Notes under the pieces: model-generated
Told to the model about the DNA's origin: nothing
Databases searched by the model: none
Seen by the model: only the letters and a program-made list of their open reading frames with translations
Assembly: GCA_003586115.2 (NCBI GenBank)
Contig: QVOM02000042.1
Span: 75,287,838 to 75,351,837, forward strand
DNA length: 64,000 nt
Direction: 5' to 3'
Origin: Salvator merianae
Taxonomy: Eukaryota > Chordata > Lepidosauria > Squamata > Teiidae
Shown: positions 12,241 through 24,429 of the stretch, piece after piece
Layout of the letters: each line of letters opens with the position of its first letter
How positions within the stretch are numbered: position 1 is the first letter of the stretch
Position numbers and translations under genes: made by a program

Positions 12241-13829
12241 TATTCCCTCCCCACGAAACAAAAAAATGGTACAACGAATAAGCTAAAAACAGTATTAAAC
12301 AACAAGTAAATTAAAAAGCACAAGTTAAAAGAAAAGTTTCTGGTCCCTCTTAATTCATCCCAGCAGACATTTTGGTCCTCTTATCACCTCCTCACTGCCC
12401 CCACCCAGGCATCCACATGAGGGAAAGGAGGAAATTCCATGGATAAGAGTGTCATAACAAATCTATCTCCTGCTTTGTTATGCTGCTTCCACTGGAGGAC
12501 AAGGAGATGTGGAAACTGAATGGAAATGAGTCCATTTGCCTATGCTGATCCTGGATGCCATTAAAGCCATAGTGTAAACCTTTTATTGATTTGTTCTGAA
12601 GAGAGTGCTCAGTTCTCTTTGTCTTGGAAAAGAGAAGGAAGAACCTGAAGTGCCAGAACACCACACAAAGCTGTAATGAGACAGAACAACCTTTATGAAT
12701 GGTATAGGAAGTGAACATCCCAAACAGAGATACTGGCATTGGTAGTAACCACTCTTGAACCCGTTGGGAAGATGCTGGAAGGGGTCATCCACCACTGAAT
12801 TGACTACTAAATGCTTATTCTCTTTTATGATGAGAAAAAAGTAGTTTTGGGATGAGAGAGGCAGCTGGTGAAGCAAGCCCAATACAAAATTAGTATTAAG
12901 CAGTAAACTAGGAGGCTAAGACTCTGTAGTCTTGGGTTGTACAGTAGAGATGTGATGAATAAGCTTGAAAGGCCCTTTCAAGAACAAAGATATTTGCATT
13001 AGGTGGGTGTCAAGGTTGGCTTCTGGGTGCTGGCTTTGCTAGGTAAGAATGGCAAGGGATCCTGAATATTAATTAGGGATTCATGAGACTCCAGGATGGA
13101 AATGATGTTTGTGATGTGGTCAGACATTTATTTCTGGAAGGTAGTGTGAACAATCATCTAGAGAAAACATGGATGTTAGCACTCCTCCAATGAATATGTG
13201 CCACTAAAATATTGAGAAATTTGGAAATTTAACAGTTTGATTAGAGACTAAATTTCATCATTATGTATTGGAAGTGTTTTCTGAGGAAAAATAAATTAAA
13301 AGAATGATATCAGGCCTGAACTATGACGATATGTAGATAGGCTTTGATTACTTCAGTAAAGGTCATGAAGCCCCCTTATAATAGATACTCTTTTAACATT
13401 TTGAGGGCTTTCACTTTAAAATTATGGTACTAGGTTGGTTAAAGTCCAGGTTCACTCTCCAATTGTCTTTCTTTTTAAAGAATGTTGAACGAAAGTGAAT
13501 AGATCTCATGAAATTATTGAGTTTGAGGGATAGATTTAATAGCTTGAATGCCCAGCAGATGCTAAACTGTTTACAATATCAAGCTCTGTTTGTATGGAAA
13601 GGCTGAAAAAATGCTTTTAGGATTTCCCGGATGGTCTAGAGAGTTCAAGCATCAGAAAATAATATTTACCACACATGGAGAAAGCTGAACAGTTATCTCC
13701 CCAGTGGTAGCAACTGGCATAATTAGTGAAGCTTTTCTTTTTGGATGAATGAGATGAAATTGTCCCTCGTAGCAGTTGGTAGGGATCAGCGCTGGAACTT
13801 ATTCATTTCTGGCATTTATATACAGTACT
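12241..13829. other. Unassigned intronic sequence between LINE and SINE
   Basis: No recognised repeat or coding exon. Two overlapping minus-strand open frames (12452-12882) have no domain I know and are probably chance. The first 100 bases may still belong to the LINE 5' region. Confidence 0.4.
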
Positions 13830-14030
13830 TTGCTTAAAGCAGGACACATTATTCTTCTTTCCTTCATTTTTTCTTCATATCAGTGTTGTGAGGGATAGGT
13901 TAGGCTGAGAGGCAGTGACTGGCTCAAGGACACCCACTGTGCTTCCATGACCAAGTGGGGATTCAACCCCAGGAACTCCTGGGTCCTAACCTAATACTCT
14001 AGCCACAATGCTATCTCTCCAGAAGCTCTA
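13830..14030 (-). mobile_element. tRNA-derived SINE
   Basis: This is the reverse complement of the 9673-9890 type. The B-box-like GGGGATTCAACCCC is at 13957-13970, the body GAGGGATAGGTTAGGCTGAG lies on the left and the tRNA head on the right. It is diverged, and I saw no clear target duplication. Confidence 0.65.
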
Positions 14031-14356
14031 CCACTGAACTAGAGCTATTTCTAGATCACTGAGCTATTTCTAGATCTGAAAGGTTCTGGCCTTCTGAAGA
14101 GGGAGCAAAGAAAATAGAAAAACTGAGTTAAGGACTTGTAAAAAAAAAGCTTGCTGTCCTCCTTGCCTGCAGAATAGACTTTACATCTTTCATTTCTTCC
14201 AAGATATCCATCAAAATGCCATCACTAATCTAATGAAAGCCCTGGAAGGGAAACAAGGCAAGAACGGCTTTGGTGGTAGGTTTGGTAATCCAATGTCTTC
14301 TCAACTGTTGTGGCCATGATATGAGCAGAATACTGTAGAGTGCTAAAGGACTCATT

Positions 14357-14536
14357 GGCCCTTTCTGCACTTGGCCTTATACCAGATTATATCTTGGAAT
14401 AGGGACCCGCCATCTGCATGCTAGTAGGAACTATGGCAGGCCCCACACAGGGCCTGCTGTAAACTCTACTAGTGTGTGGATAGCAGGTCCCTGTTCTGGG
14501 ATATGATCCAGAATAAAGCCAAGTGCAGAAAGGGCC
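14357..14536. mobile_element. MITE with inverted ends GGCCCTTTCTGCACTTGGC
   Basis: About 180 bp. The left end GGCCCTTTCTGCACTTGGC is matched by the right end GCCAAGTGCAGAAAGGGCC, essentially a perfect 19-bp inverted repeat, with further pairing inside (GGACCCGC against GGTCCC). Flanks are ATT on the left and TTA on the right, so no clean duplication. The copy lies next to the 3' end of the adjacent LINE. Confidence 0.8.
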
Positions 14537-14552
14537 TTAGTGTCTAGGTCAG

Positions 14553-17500
14553 TCATGAAACGTAGATAGGACAGGAACATAAACATATAAATATAGCAAC
14601 CTGAGAACTTGCATTCGGAAAGGTGTCCGCCAACAGGAAACAGATTAAGTTTTCCTCAGATTGTCTAAAATTTCCTATAATTTGTCCTAAGGTTTTATTC
14701 CTAATACTATCATATAGGGGACAGTGAAGTATAAAATGGCTAAGATCCTCAATGTGTTCAGAACTACAAAAACAATAGCAAAGGCTTCTGGGGGTATTTT
14801 GATATCGCCGAAGGGTATACCTAATTGGAAGGGTCTGAAAGCGGGCTGATGTAAAATTTTTCCTGAGAGATAGATGAGTAAGACTGGAAAGGTAATTGGC
14901 ACACATCCTGTGTTTCTTAAATTGGGGGTACCATTTAGAAAATTTAGAAGTTTTTGTGTACTCTGCGTCTTTTTGTGCGTCCCTATTAAATAGCCAGTCT
15001 TGGTTTTGTTTTGTTTTTTATTTCCCAGGTTTTAATTATTTCTAGAGGAGGTAGGTGGTATAATTGAATAATCTTGGCATAGAGTTTATTCCAGTGTTTT
15101 TTCCTCTGAAAGTGGTGATAACAGAGTTTAACAAGATGGCCTTCAGATAAACTAGAGATTCTTTTATAGTATCTTAGCACCGCAAACTGGGCTCTTGCTG
15201 TTATGGAAGGTAACCCTACTTCCATTCAAAGAAGAGCAGCTGGGGTCCCTTGCAGTAGACCTAATATTCTCCTTAAAAGGAATTCTGAATTATTTCCAGT
15301 TGGTTTAAGTTTTTGTCAGTCCATCTCCAGATCTCCACACCATATAACATGTGGGAAATAACTTTACTTTGGAATATTTGGAGGGCAGGAATGATCAACT
15401 GACCTCCCCGTGAATAGTAAAATTTCAGTATAGTACCTGAGATTCAACAGGCAGATAAAAGGATAGTTTTAAGGTGGGAGTTCCATGAGAGGGATGTTTG
15501 GAAAAAGTCTCCTAAGTATTTGTAGAAAGAACATTGTTCAAGTAGCTGGGTATCAATGGTCCATCTATGTTTTGCTCTCTTTTTACTGAACTTTGGACTT
15601 TTCATGATTTATTTTCAGTTTCTCCTGTTAACAATAACTGCTCAGTTTTGAGAGCATTCTTTTAAGGCCAATTTTCGTGAATGATATGAGAACCATGTCA
15701 TCTGCATAGAGTAATATAGAGATATTTCGACCACAGATGGAAGGAGGAAAGTGTTCTGGTGAATCCATTAAAGGGACTATGTCATTGATAAAAAACATTA
15801 AATAGAAAAGGGGCTAAAATACAGCCCTGTTTTACTCCCCTGCTGAAGGGGATGGGTTCAGTTAAAAGTCCCTGGGAACCAGTTCTAACTCTAGCTGTAA
15901 TGTTAGAATGCATTTTGATTAGTATTCTGAGGAGTCTTCTATCTAAATTAGTTTGACTTAACTTGTTCCATAACCGTTCCCTATCTACCAAGTCAAAGGC
16001 TGATGAAAGATCAATAAAGGCAGCATAAATAGGTAGATTTTGGCTAACCATATACTCTTGAATTAATGTTAAAAGTGTAAAACAATGATCTATTGTACTA
16101 TGTTTTTTTCTAAAACCTGCTTTCTCAGGGAAAAAAAAAGGTTTTCCTCCACTTCCCAGTCTTCCAGCTTAAGGAGAAGATGACAGGCACAAAGTTTATA
16201 AGAAATATCCAATAGTGAGATTGGCTGGTAGTTGGCAGGTTCATCCCGATTACCTTTCTTGTAAATAGGAAATATTAGTTTCCAGTTATTGGGGATGGAA
16301 CAATTCTTATCTATTTCTGAGAACAGTCTTGCCAGAATGGGTGCCCACCAGTCTGCAAACTCTTTGAATAGTTTGGGGGGAAACGTAGCTTCTCCAGGGG
16401 CTTTTCCTGTAGCTAGAGTTCCTGTCAACCTTTTACATTCATTAGTTGACACTGTGGAGCACTCTGGGAAAGGCTCGTTGTTAAAGTAAGGTTTCACAGC
16501 ATTTAACCCATTGGAGTCATAATTGTATATTTTGGTAAAATGACGTGTCAATGCCTCAGCAGGTATGTGAGCATCACACATTAGGTTGTTAGTATGGATA
16601 CCTTTGGTAACTATTTCCCAGAATCTCTTCATTTTTTTTGCATTATACTTAGACCAAGGTACTTCCATAGAATATGTTTTAGATGCTATCAGTTGTTTGT
16701 AGTATGAACGAAAGGCAATTGAATTCAGTATTGAAAATGGATTTTTTTCTCTCCTAACTTCTACTTGTAGAGAGTGTAGTTTTTTCCTAGCAAGCCTACA
16801 TTCCCCATCAAACCAGGTGGAAAAAGTTTGAGCCTTCCAATGTCTCTTGTCTTTAATGAGGAGAGGAGTCAATTCCTGGCTTATTTTGGAGAATACCTCT
16901 TGGGTGATGGACGAGGGACACATAGCTTCAGCTCTCAGTCCCATCATGTGTTGGGAGTAGACCAAGGAATCTATATTTTAGCTGAAGTTGATGTTTCATT
17001 TAATTCTCTGTGGTCCTTGGATTACTCCCTCCAAAGGTATTTTTGGCAGATGGGAAAGGTTTGGGCCTAGATTGGTGAAGATTATCAGTGGAAGATGGTC
17101 GCTTTCTGTCCTATTATGTATATTCATATATTTAATATGCGTGAAGAGCGCAGGAGAAATTAGGATATGGTCTGTTACACTGGCTCCTGTATTGGTATAA
17201 TACGTAAAGTATCCTTCGGATTGATCCTTCTCCGTGCCATGCAGTTTTAATAGATGGTGTCTGAAGGTGAATTGCAGCCATAGTATGCCTTGTTTGTTGA
17301 GGACGCTGTCTTAGGAATGCCATGGAAGGTACCAGGAATCCTCAACTCCCTGGTGGGTTAATGTCCTGTCCAGATCTAGCATTGAAGTCTCCTGCTAAAA
17401 TTAATGTGGCATCTGGATGTTGCATAATTATTCAATATGATTAGAAGGGGGGAAATAACTGTTAATGCAGAAAATATTCCCAGCTTGTTTACTAACTATT

Positions 17501-19870
17501 TGTATGTTCAGAAAGTTGTTATTACTGGCCCATTCGAGTTGCTGTGCTTTAAATCCCAGCTCTGCAGATATTAAAGTCAGCAGATCCCCTTTGGCTCTGT
17601 CATGAGATGAAGACCTAAGAGCCATGCAGGCAAATGCTTGGAAACCTGGAATATAAGTTCCTGAAGCCAGGTTTCTTGCAGAAGTATGATGTCAAATTTA
17701 TCCAATTATAATTTAAATTTATAATCTGCTAGCTTGTTGCTCCAGCCTGCTATATTCCATGAAAGGATCCTTGTTTGGTGAACAGCTGGCAGTGGTCAAA
17801 CAGACTGGGTTATATTCACAGTTGGATTAAGGTGGTCATGAGAACTAATTTTATGAGTGGTTCGATGTCATTGTAGTGAAGATTCTGACATGTTATTGGG
17901 ACCATTCTTTAGTCTTTCGGGGGTGGAAAGAATTTCTATTGATTCACTATGGTTGAGTATAACATTACTCTGCTTGTTAAAGTTCAATAAAGGGGACTTT
18001 TCGGTGACTTTATGAATGTCAGGCTGTCCCTGCTCTTCTTCTGATAAGAATCTCATTGCTTGCCAATCTACGCTTTTAATCACAGGAACCTTCTTACTTT
18101 TTATTTGATGTGCAGTTGAGGTGGTATTAGTTTCTGTCTGAATCTGTGGATGTACTCCACTAGGATTTATGCGTAGTTGTTCATATTCTCCAGTAACTGC
18201 TGAATTCTTACCTCCAGTTGCGGAAGTTTTTGGGAAGAAGGTTGGCTCTAAGGAATCAGTCCTCGGTCTTGATCTGCATGGGATATTATGCGGGCATTTA
18301 TCTGCAGATGCAAGATTCCCTTCAGAGATGTTGCTATTACAGGTTTATTTTTGTGCTTATAAAATTTTTATGAGTTGTGAGAGTCTGGAGATGATGTTTC
18401 CTTGTTCTGAAGCAGGTAATTTGGTGAAGGTTGTTATCAGGGCTAACTCCTCTGGTGACATATAATCATCTTTTTCACTAGTTTTTCTTTCTTCTTTGGT
18501 GTAGGTATATTTAACCGATGTACAGGGCTGGTCCCAGTAAAATCTTGTGATACCAATTTTCTTATGAGCCATGAGGTACTTGAAGCCAAACACCTTTCTT
18601 GCTGTTTCTAGTGAGGCAAAGGTTATTAAGGCTCTTGCCCTTACATGGTTGTAAAACAGGTATTCAACCTTTAGAACCTCTTCAAATGGAATCCATTCTG
18701 AGGTGGCATGATAGAAAAGATTTATAAGATGCTGTTTTCGTTCTCTTTGTGAGAGGAAGCCCTGGGGTTTGGGATAGTTTATAAAGACCAACTTTGTTGG
18801 CATAAGTTTTAAATTCCAAGATTTTTTTATATTTTATTGATGTCAAGAGAGGCGGGTTAGAGGATTTATAATCAGGCTTACGATGAAGAGCCGAGGTATT
18901 TTCTTTGCTCCTTTCCTCATTGTGGACTTTTAGGTTAATTTCCAAAAGCTTTATGTCATTATTTGCAACTCCAATTTCCTTGATATTATAGCTGGTGTTT
19001 TGTTCCAGTGATTTTTCATTACTGTTTATGGTAGAGTTGTCCCTGGTGTTTTCTACAGGTGACGTTGATTTCTTGTGTTGGTCTTTATGCTGTTTTTTAT
19101 TGTCCATTTGATCCTTTTTTTCCAAGATGGCAAATAGTCTGGAGAAGTTCATTTTTGTAGCCTTACAGCCTCTCTGGTTTTTTATGTTTTTTACATTTTT
19201 GCTTTTGGTTTGGGAAAGTCTTTGTTCCTTCACCTTGGTTTTCCTGCTTATTTGATGACTGGTCCTGGCTGGCTCTGAGGATAAATCTTTTAAGGAATTT
19301 TCCTCTTTAGAAGCATTGGGTCTCAATAATACCTAAATTTTTTAACATTATTTCAGAGAGTGTCGTTAGCAAGGTCTTACAGTCTGTCAGAAAGTTCGTA
19401 ATCAAAGGTCCAGGTGTTCATTTGTTTTATAATATCTTCCTGAATGTGTTTAGAATTTTCCAAATGATTGCTTCTGACCTTGATCCAATATATTACAAGT
19501 CTCTTATTTGCAATGGGTGTCAATATATGGTAGATGTTTCTTTTAGTTTGCTCTGGCTGGCTCTCTACTTCAGGCTTTTCTCCTGGTGGAGACAAAGATG
19601 AAGGTTTGTAGTGTAATATATGGTCTTGATTAGCTTGTTTGTTTGCCAATTCTATTTCCTCAGCAAGATTGTTATTATATTGTGTTAATTCAGCTTGAGG
19701 AAAATATAGACAGTATGGGCCAGTTGACCAGTCATTATATTCACTCATCTCATCGTCTTTATCTTGTATCGTATTTGGAGTGAGCATGCTCCGGTAGAAG
19801 TTATCTGTAATTCTAGCCTGGTTCTGTGGATTATCTGATTTTGTTTGTAAGCTTGTATCTGGGCAGAGCC
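14553..19870 (-). mobile_element. Near full-length APE-type LINE, decayed
   Basis: Minus strand. ORF1 region is 17868-19787, with an RRM-like block MPTKLVFINYPKPQGFLSQR near 18800 and many Lys- and Asn-rich stretches. The endonuclease follows around 17270-17780, with WNIAGWSNKLADYKF, FDIILLQETWL and LAGDFNAR. The reverse transcriptase lies at 15780-16965: NYQPISLLDISYKL, then YAAFIDLSSAFDLVDRERLW and GVKQGCILAPFLFNVF. A C-terminal zinc-knuckle-like CYCFCSSEHIEDLSHFILHC is near 14780. Several frameshifts and stops break the frames. Gene order and the GVKQGC RT type suggest an I-group LINE such as Vingi, but I cannot fix the clade. Confidence 0.8.
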
Positions 19871-20779
19871 CCGGTTGTTTCTAGCCAGCCCCAGTAAGAA
19901 TCATATTCAGAGACAACAAGGATGTTATGTCTTCTCAAAACTTAAGGCTTTATGAAGTGCTGCAAGAGTTGTTGTATTCTTGTTTAAATAGATTCATATA
20001 CAGCTGGCCGTGAAGGAGCTTATCTTCCTGCAAGTTCCTCCCTCTGATAAACCTTAGTAGAAAGGTTGCTTTAGCTAAATATTAGCTGCCATGGAGTATA
20101 TTTATCTGCTCTTATTTATAAATCCTTTAGTTGACTAGGTTTACCAGCAGTTCAGCTTTCAGAATAGACTCAAATGGTTCTATTTTTGAAAAAGAAAGAA
20201 GGGAACTTACAAACTGACCTTCTCCCAGGATGCCATCTTCCCATCCCTTGATATTAAGAGGCTTAGCCTCTATGGATTTCATGAGGGTAGCATAAGACCA
20301 CCCCACATTTGTGAGGCATGGCACATCAGAGAAAGGGTGGCAAATGGTGGTATTGTTAGAACTTCCTTGGCTTCCACTGTGGTTCCCAAATATCTGGAAA
20401 GAGCTATGGGTGGGAATCTGCTTGCCTGTCAGATACAATGCTGTCACATGGAAAGAAATCCCCCATTGTAGAAGTGTGTGAGGCTTGAGATGTTCTCTCT
20501 TCTCTTTGCATTTTTAAGATGGCACTAGAAGATTATTACTTCAACCTTGACAGTTATGCTATAGGATTCTGAAGAGCTCTGTTTCCATCACCAGCACATG
20601 GAAGGTACCTAGTGCTCATCTCCTTTTTCCCCCTTCTTGTTCAGTAAACCTAAGTAAGACTTCGGCCTTTCTATAAGCCAATGGAAGTATAGATAGTCTC
20701 AGTGGCCTGGCTTTTTTTCTCCTAGCTCTCCGCAACAATGATTCAATTTGGACGAAGATGGATTTCATCAGTGTATTAT
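19871..20779. other. Unassigned intronic sequence
   Basis: No recognised repeat. A 106-codon minus-strand open frame at 20127-20447 has no known domain, and the surrounding wording (ACCTTCTCCCAGGATGCCA) looks transposon-like. I do not call a gene. Confidence 0.35.
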
Positions 20780-21045
20780 ATATGTATTTGCATTTGATCA
20801 GGTAACTTCAGCAAGCCAGAGCACTTCCAAAATAGGGCAGCAAGACTGTTTTCAGGCACTGGCCAATAACAATCATATTTTACCAGTACTGTGCTACCTG
20901 CACTTCTTTCCAGTTAATAAATTAAGGGTGCTGGTGTTCACTTTTAAAGCTTTAATTGGGTTGGAATCAGGTTACTTAATGAGCTCTGTCTCTCCACATA
21001 TTCAGACAATAATTAGAGAATTACTTGAAATCCTTCTTTAGGATC
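20780..21045 (+). mobile_element. L2-like LINE fragment (RT C-terminal part)
   Basis: Plus-strand frames encode pieces resembling the end of L2/CR1-type ORF2: a QNRAARLFSGT-like start, HILPVLCYLHFFPVNK, then LRVLVFTFKALIGLESGYL. This is the typical R-A-ARL.. / HWLPV / F K-AL-GL-P-YL order. It is a decayed fragment with frameshifts and is not connected to the LINE at 9940-12240. Confidence 0.6.
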
Positions 21046-21179
21046 CTACTCTCACCTAGAGTCTCTGGTTTTATTACTGAAAAGATGGTCTCTTTGGTGT
21101 CAGCAATAACAGATTCTTCTACATGCAACAGTTAACCCAATGCTCAATGTTGTAAGACAGGGAGAATTCTGTGGTCTAT

Positions 21180-21365
21180 CCAGAGCCTGCCAACTGGGCT
21201 CCAGAGTGCTGCATGGATTGCTCCAGCTCTGATCCTGTTCACATAGCTGTGGTTGGATCAGGGACCTGGCCAGGAATACTCTTGGAAGTGTTTTTTTCTC
21301 CCTGGGAGTGCTCCAAGCAAATGGCCCATGTGGCCAAAACATTCCCCAGGAGGTCATTCCTTTTG
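21180..21365 (-). repeat. Dispersed repeat family B, copy 1
   Basis: Read on the minus strand, it aligns by eye with 57480-57660: shared GGGAATG, CCACATGG, GAGTGCTCCC and ACTCTGGAG-type blocks in the same order. It probably derives from a non-autonomous DNA transposon. I do not recognise the family. Confidence 0.45.
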
Positions 21366-21984
21366 AGGAACATGCTAGCATGTTTATCCCAGAACCCTCT
21401 GCTGGCACAGTCCTATTGGTCATGCTCAAGCTACAGTGGATTAAACATGGGTAGAGGAAAACCCAAATGTTTCCTCTTCCTGTGTTTATTTCATCTTTAT
21501 ATGTAAGCATCTCACATTCAGAATCAGCCCTGTATATGGAAAACCATCTCCAGAGAAGCTCATCTGGAACCTGCTGTATATTATGGCACCTTCAGTACCT
21601 TGAAAAAAAAACTCTGTTTCTCAGTCTGTTCAGTTTCAAATGTTTTAAAATACAGTATTTTCAAGATCTTTTGTACTAGTGCCATTCTCTGCTGCCAATT
21701 TGTAAGTAATGATTATGCTGTATTTTATTGTTTAATTTTTATCTGTAAACAAAATAGACAGTTTTTATCATCCAACAGAGAACATATTAAAAAATAATGA
21801 TGCTGTATAATAATCTGAAGTCTGACACTAGCAGCAAAATTATTTTCATTTCTCTTGTGCAATACTTTGGACAACACAACTGTGGTGCCCATAATATTTG
21901 TGTAACATTCCTTGCATTTTAATGGCATGTCACAGGATTCTGAAATGCCTAGCCTCATTTATTATAATCATTTCTTCCATATAC

Positions 21985-22218
21985 CTTATCTAATCCAGCA
22001 GCTCCACGGAGAAAGAAGTTCCATTCAACATCTGTAAGCTCTTCTCTCTGCCGCATGATCTCAATACATAACATAAAGCTGTAGATGAGTTTGTGCTGTT
22101 CGAAAAGACCCCGGGAAATATTGGTATACGTTGCATAGAGGGTCTGACTAAGTAGAATAGCCAGTCGTAGCTCCAGAACATCGTTTTTTTCAGATGTTTC
22201 AATAGTTGTATTAAATAA
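21985..22218 (-). CDS. DNAH6: DNAH6 exon e14: AAA6
   Basis: 234 bases, 78 codons (residues 766-843), phase 0. It starts [20 protein letters not shown], contains [20 protein letters not shown] and ends [14 protein letters not shown]. The RGLFE-HKL-FSF block is one of the best conserved dynein signatures. Acceptor TTGCAG, donor AAG|GTATAT. The next intron is the longest in the window at 12.5 kb. Confidence 0.96.
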
Positions 22219-23064
22219 CTGCAAGCAAGGAAAGAAAACTTGTACAGTTTTTGCTCTGTTTGTTACTAGGGATTATAAAAAGAGTGTGTTTATGTGTTTT
22301 TAAAAGGATTATACTGTTATTTTATATTACTGGTCTAGTTCCTACATTAAACTACCTAATTTGTCATAATCTGACTGACTAATTCTATTAGAACAATTTA
22401 AATATCTCTAATATTTATCCCTAGCTTCCAGCCTCCACTATAGTTACATGCCCATCAGCCTATGAACAAGAAGAAATGTAAAATTATGTCCAAATTGATG
22501 GCCAGTATTTAGAATAGGCATGGTCAATGCCAGTTCACTAGATATGCCTGAACTAGAACTCCCATCAGCTTCAACTAATTTGGCCTATAGCAAAGAATGA
22601 TGGGAAATGTAGTTCAGAAACATCTTCAGGGCTAACATACAATTCACTAATATTGTATTTTAGATTCATTCACTAGAAGAAAACGAAAATGGAGCATTTA
22701 CAAGAATAATAGAAACAGTGGTTTGGCAATATTTCTTCAGACAATTAATTACTTATGTATGAACTCAGGGTCTCAGTACCCAGAACAATACTAGTTGAGA
22801 AGGTATGTGGTACTTTGTGTTTCAAACAGCAGTTACTTGTGACTCAAGGCAAACCATTGAGGAGGGCACTGCCTTTTGACAAAAATAAAATCAATTAACC
22901 TTTGGAAACATCAAAAGGCAGCTCTTTAAATCTTGAATATTAATGTAGTGGTGGCAGGATAGATGGCAGTTTGTAGCTTTCCCTTGAACACAAATTTGAA
23001 ATTACTTCAAGGGAAGTGTGGGGGGTGGGGTGGGGTGTGCGTGTGGAGAGACAGAAATCCAAAC
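22219..23064. other. Intron e13-e14
   Basis: Near 22550-22610 there is an inverted pair, AGAACTCCCATCAGC against GATGGGAAATGTAGTTC. This is the widespread ACTACAACTCCCATC-type palindromic MITE remnant. G-rich GGGGTGGGGTG sequence lies at 23021-23038. Nothing else is identifiable. Confidence 0.5.
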
Positions 23065-23244
23065 CTGCTTGAAATACTTTAAGGAGAATTGATACATTGG
23101 ATCAATCTCGGACAGACTTGCAATCACAAAATACATCACTGATCCCCGAGTAGCAACAGGGCGATACTTTTCACGTGCAGCATTTATCTTTTCTTCTGTT
23201 GTTTCTGCTTCTACAAGTCTCACTTTAATGGCACCAGATGTAAT
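23065..23244 (-). CDS. DNAH6: DNAH6 exon e13: start of AAA6
   Basis: 180 bases, 60 codons (residues 706-765), phase 0. It starts [20 protein letters not shown] and passes [20 protein letters not shown] to end QFSLKYFKQ. The YRPVA-RGS-YF segment followed by MYQFSL is the conserved AAA6 entry in all dynein heavy chains. Acceptor ATTATTAG, donor CAG|GTTTGG. Confidence 0.95.
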
Positions 23245-24429
23245 CTAATAATAAAAAAATTCTGCCATAGTATTTAAGATATTTAAGATACACATGAAAC
23301 ATGTGGAACAAACCAAGAAATATGTAGATTCTAACCAAGAATATCTGATTCAAAGTTCAGCCTTTTAGCCATTATGCAACATGAGGTCTCATAATCTTTA
23401 AAGGGAATCATTTATTAAAAATGTCAAGGTCTATAAAGTTAATGATATAGTACTAAATGACATGAGCCCAGCATGCAAAGAAATAGTCTTTACACATAGC
23501 TTATAGTATGTCTACGATGTTGAAATTATCCATTAAGAAACTTAATAAAAAGCATTCTGCCTACCTAACTTCAAAACAAGATACAATATTATATTCACAC
23601 TGTCCAGGATAAGATAAAGTAATTAGCATATTCTTATGTGTTGTAGACTTTTCAAATAGGCTAGCATTAGAGATGTGCACATGGCTATTTTTAAACATTT
23701 GAAATGGCTGCTAGTCTTCAAGCTAGATCCTGAGCTTTTATTTGCTAGATGATATGAAATGTGAATGCAATCCTATCTTAATATTAGTACAATAAAAAGA
23801 CTACTCCTGCATCACTGGCAGAATACTTGTTTTGCCAGAAGCTCCCAGGTTCTATACCTCAGATCTTCTCAGAATAAGACTATGGTAAACTACTTCTGGG
23901 TTGCTGCCCAAAAAACCCTGAATGAATTTAAGGAACTGAGTTTAATTTGGAGGCATCTTTACCTGTGCTTTATGTATATGAATGTATGATGCATATCATA
24001 ACCAGAGATGGCTAGCTGAAGCTGAATGGTGCGGCAATAGCCTACTACAGATCAGAACTGGGTTCAGTGCCACCTGATATACCACATCTCTTGGTTGGGG
24101 CCTCTGCTCCACCACACCATCATTTCCAGTTCACCTATCATCACTTGCCATAACAGTAGCAATATCTCTGCAATATTATGCATAGTGTACTTTATACTCT
24201 TCACTGTGCATAGAGGCAGGGCTGCCAAATAATAACCAAACTAATTATCTTAGCCATATAAAAAACCAAAAAAAAGCCAAAAAAGTTGACAGACCTACAT
24301 AGAGAAAAATACATATCATCCTTGTTTTATCAAGACCTACATTTCTTTTTGATCTACATTTCTACATTTCTTCCAGGTACACAGTAACTTTTAAAAATAT
24401 TATGGACCTTTTTTAAAAAAATCTCTTGC
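23245..24429. other. Intron e12-e13
   Basis: This contains a decayed SINE around 23790-23990 (listed separately) and an isolated TAGAGATGTGC at 23668 that resembles one end of the hAT-type MITEs elsewhere in the window. The intron starts with GC instead of GT. No gene. Confidence 0.5.
23790..23990 (+). mobile_element. tRNA-derived SINE, decayed
   Basis: A B-box-like GAAGCTCCCAGGTTCTATAC and the later ACTATGGTAAACTACTTCTG match the middle and 3' parts of a squamate tRNA-SINE. The 5' head is poorly preserved. Confidence 0.5.

Larger units (their letters stand above)
9502..21984. other. Intron e14-e15, 12.5 kb, transposon-rich
   Basis: The longest intron in the window. In order it holds a SINE (9673-9890), an L2-like LINE (9940-12240), about 1.6 kb of unassigned sequence, a SINE in the other orientation (13830-14030), a MITE (14357-14536), a 5.3 kb LINE (14553-19870), about 0.8 kb unassigned, an L2-like fragment (20780-21045) and a repeat family B copy (21180-21365). 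No host gene is seen. Confidence 0.75.

Noticed and set aside
9940..19870. Endogenous retrovirus or LTR element
   Set aside because: The reverse transcriptases are joined to APE-type endonucleases, with no protease, integrase or LTRs; both elements are LINEs.
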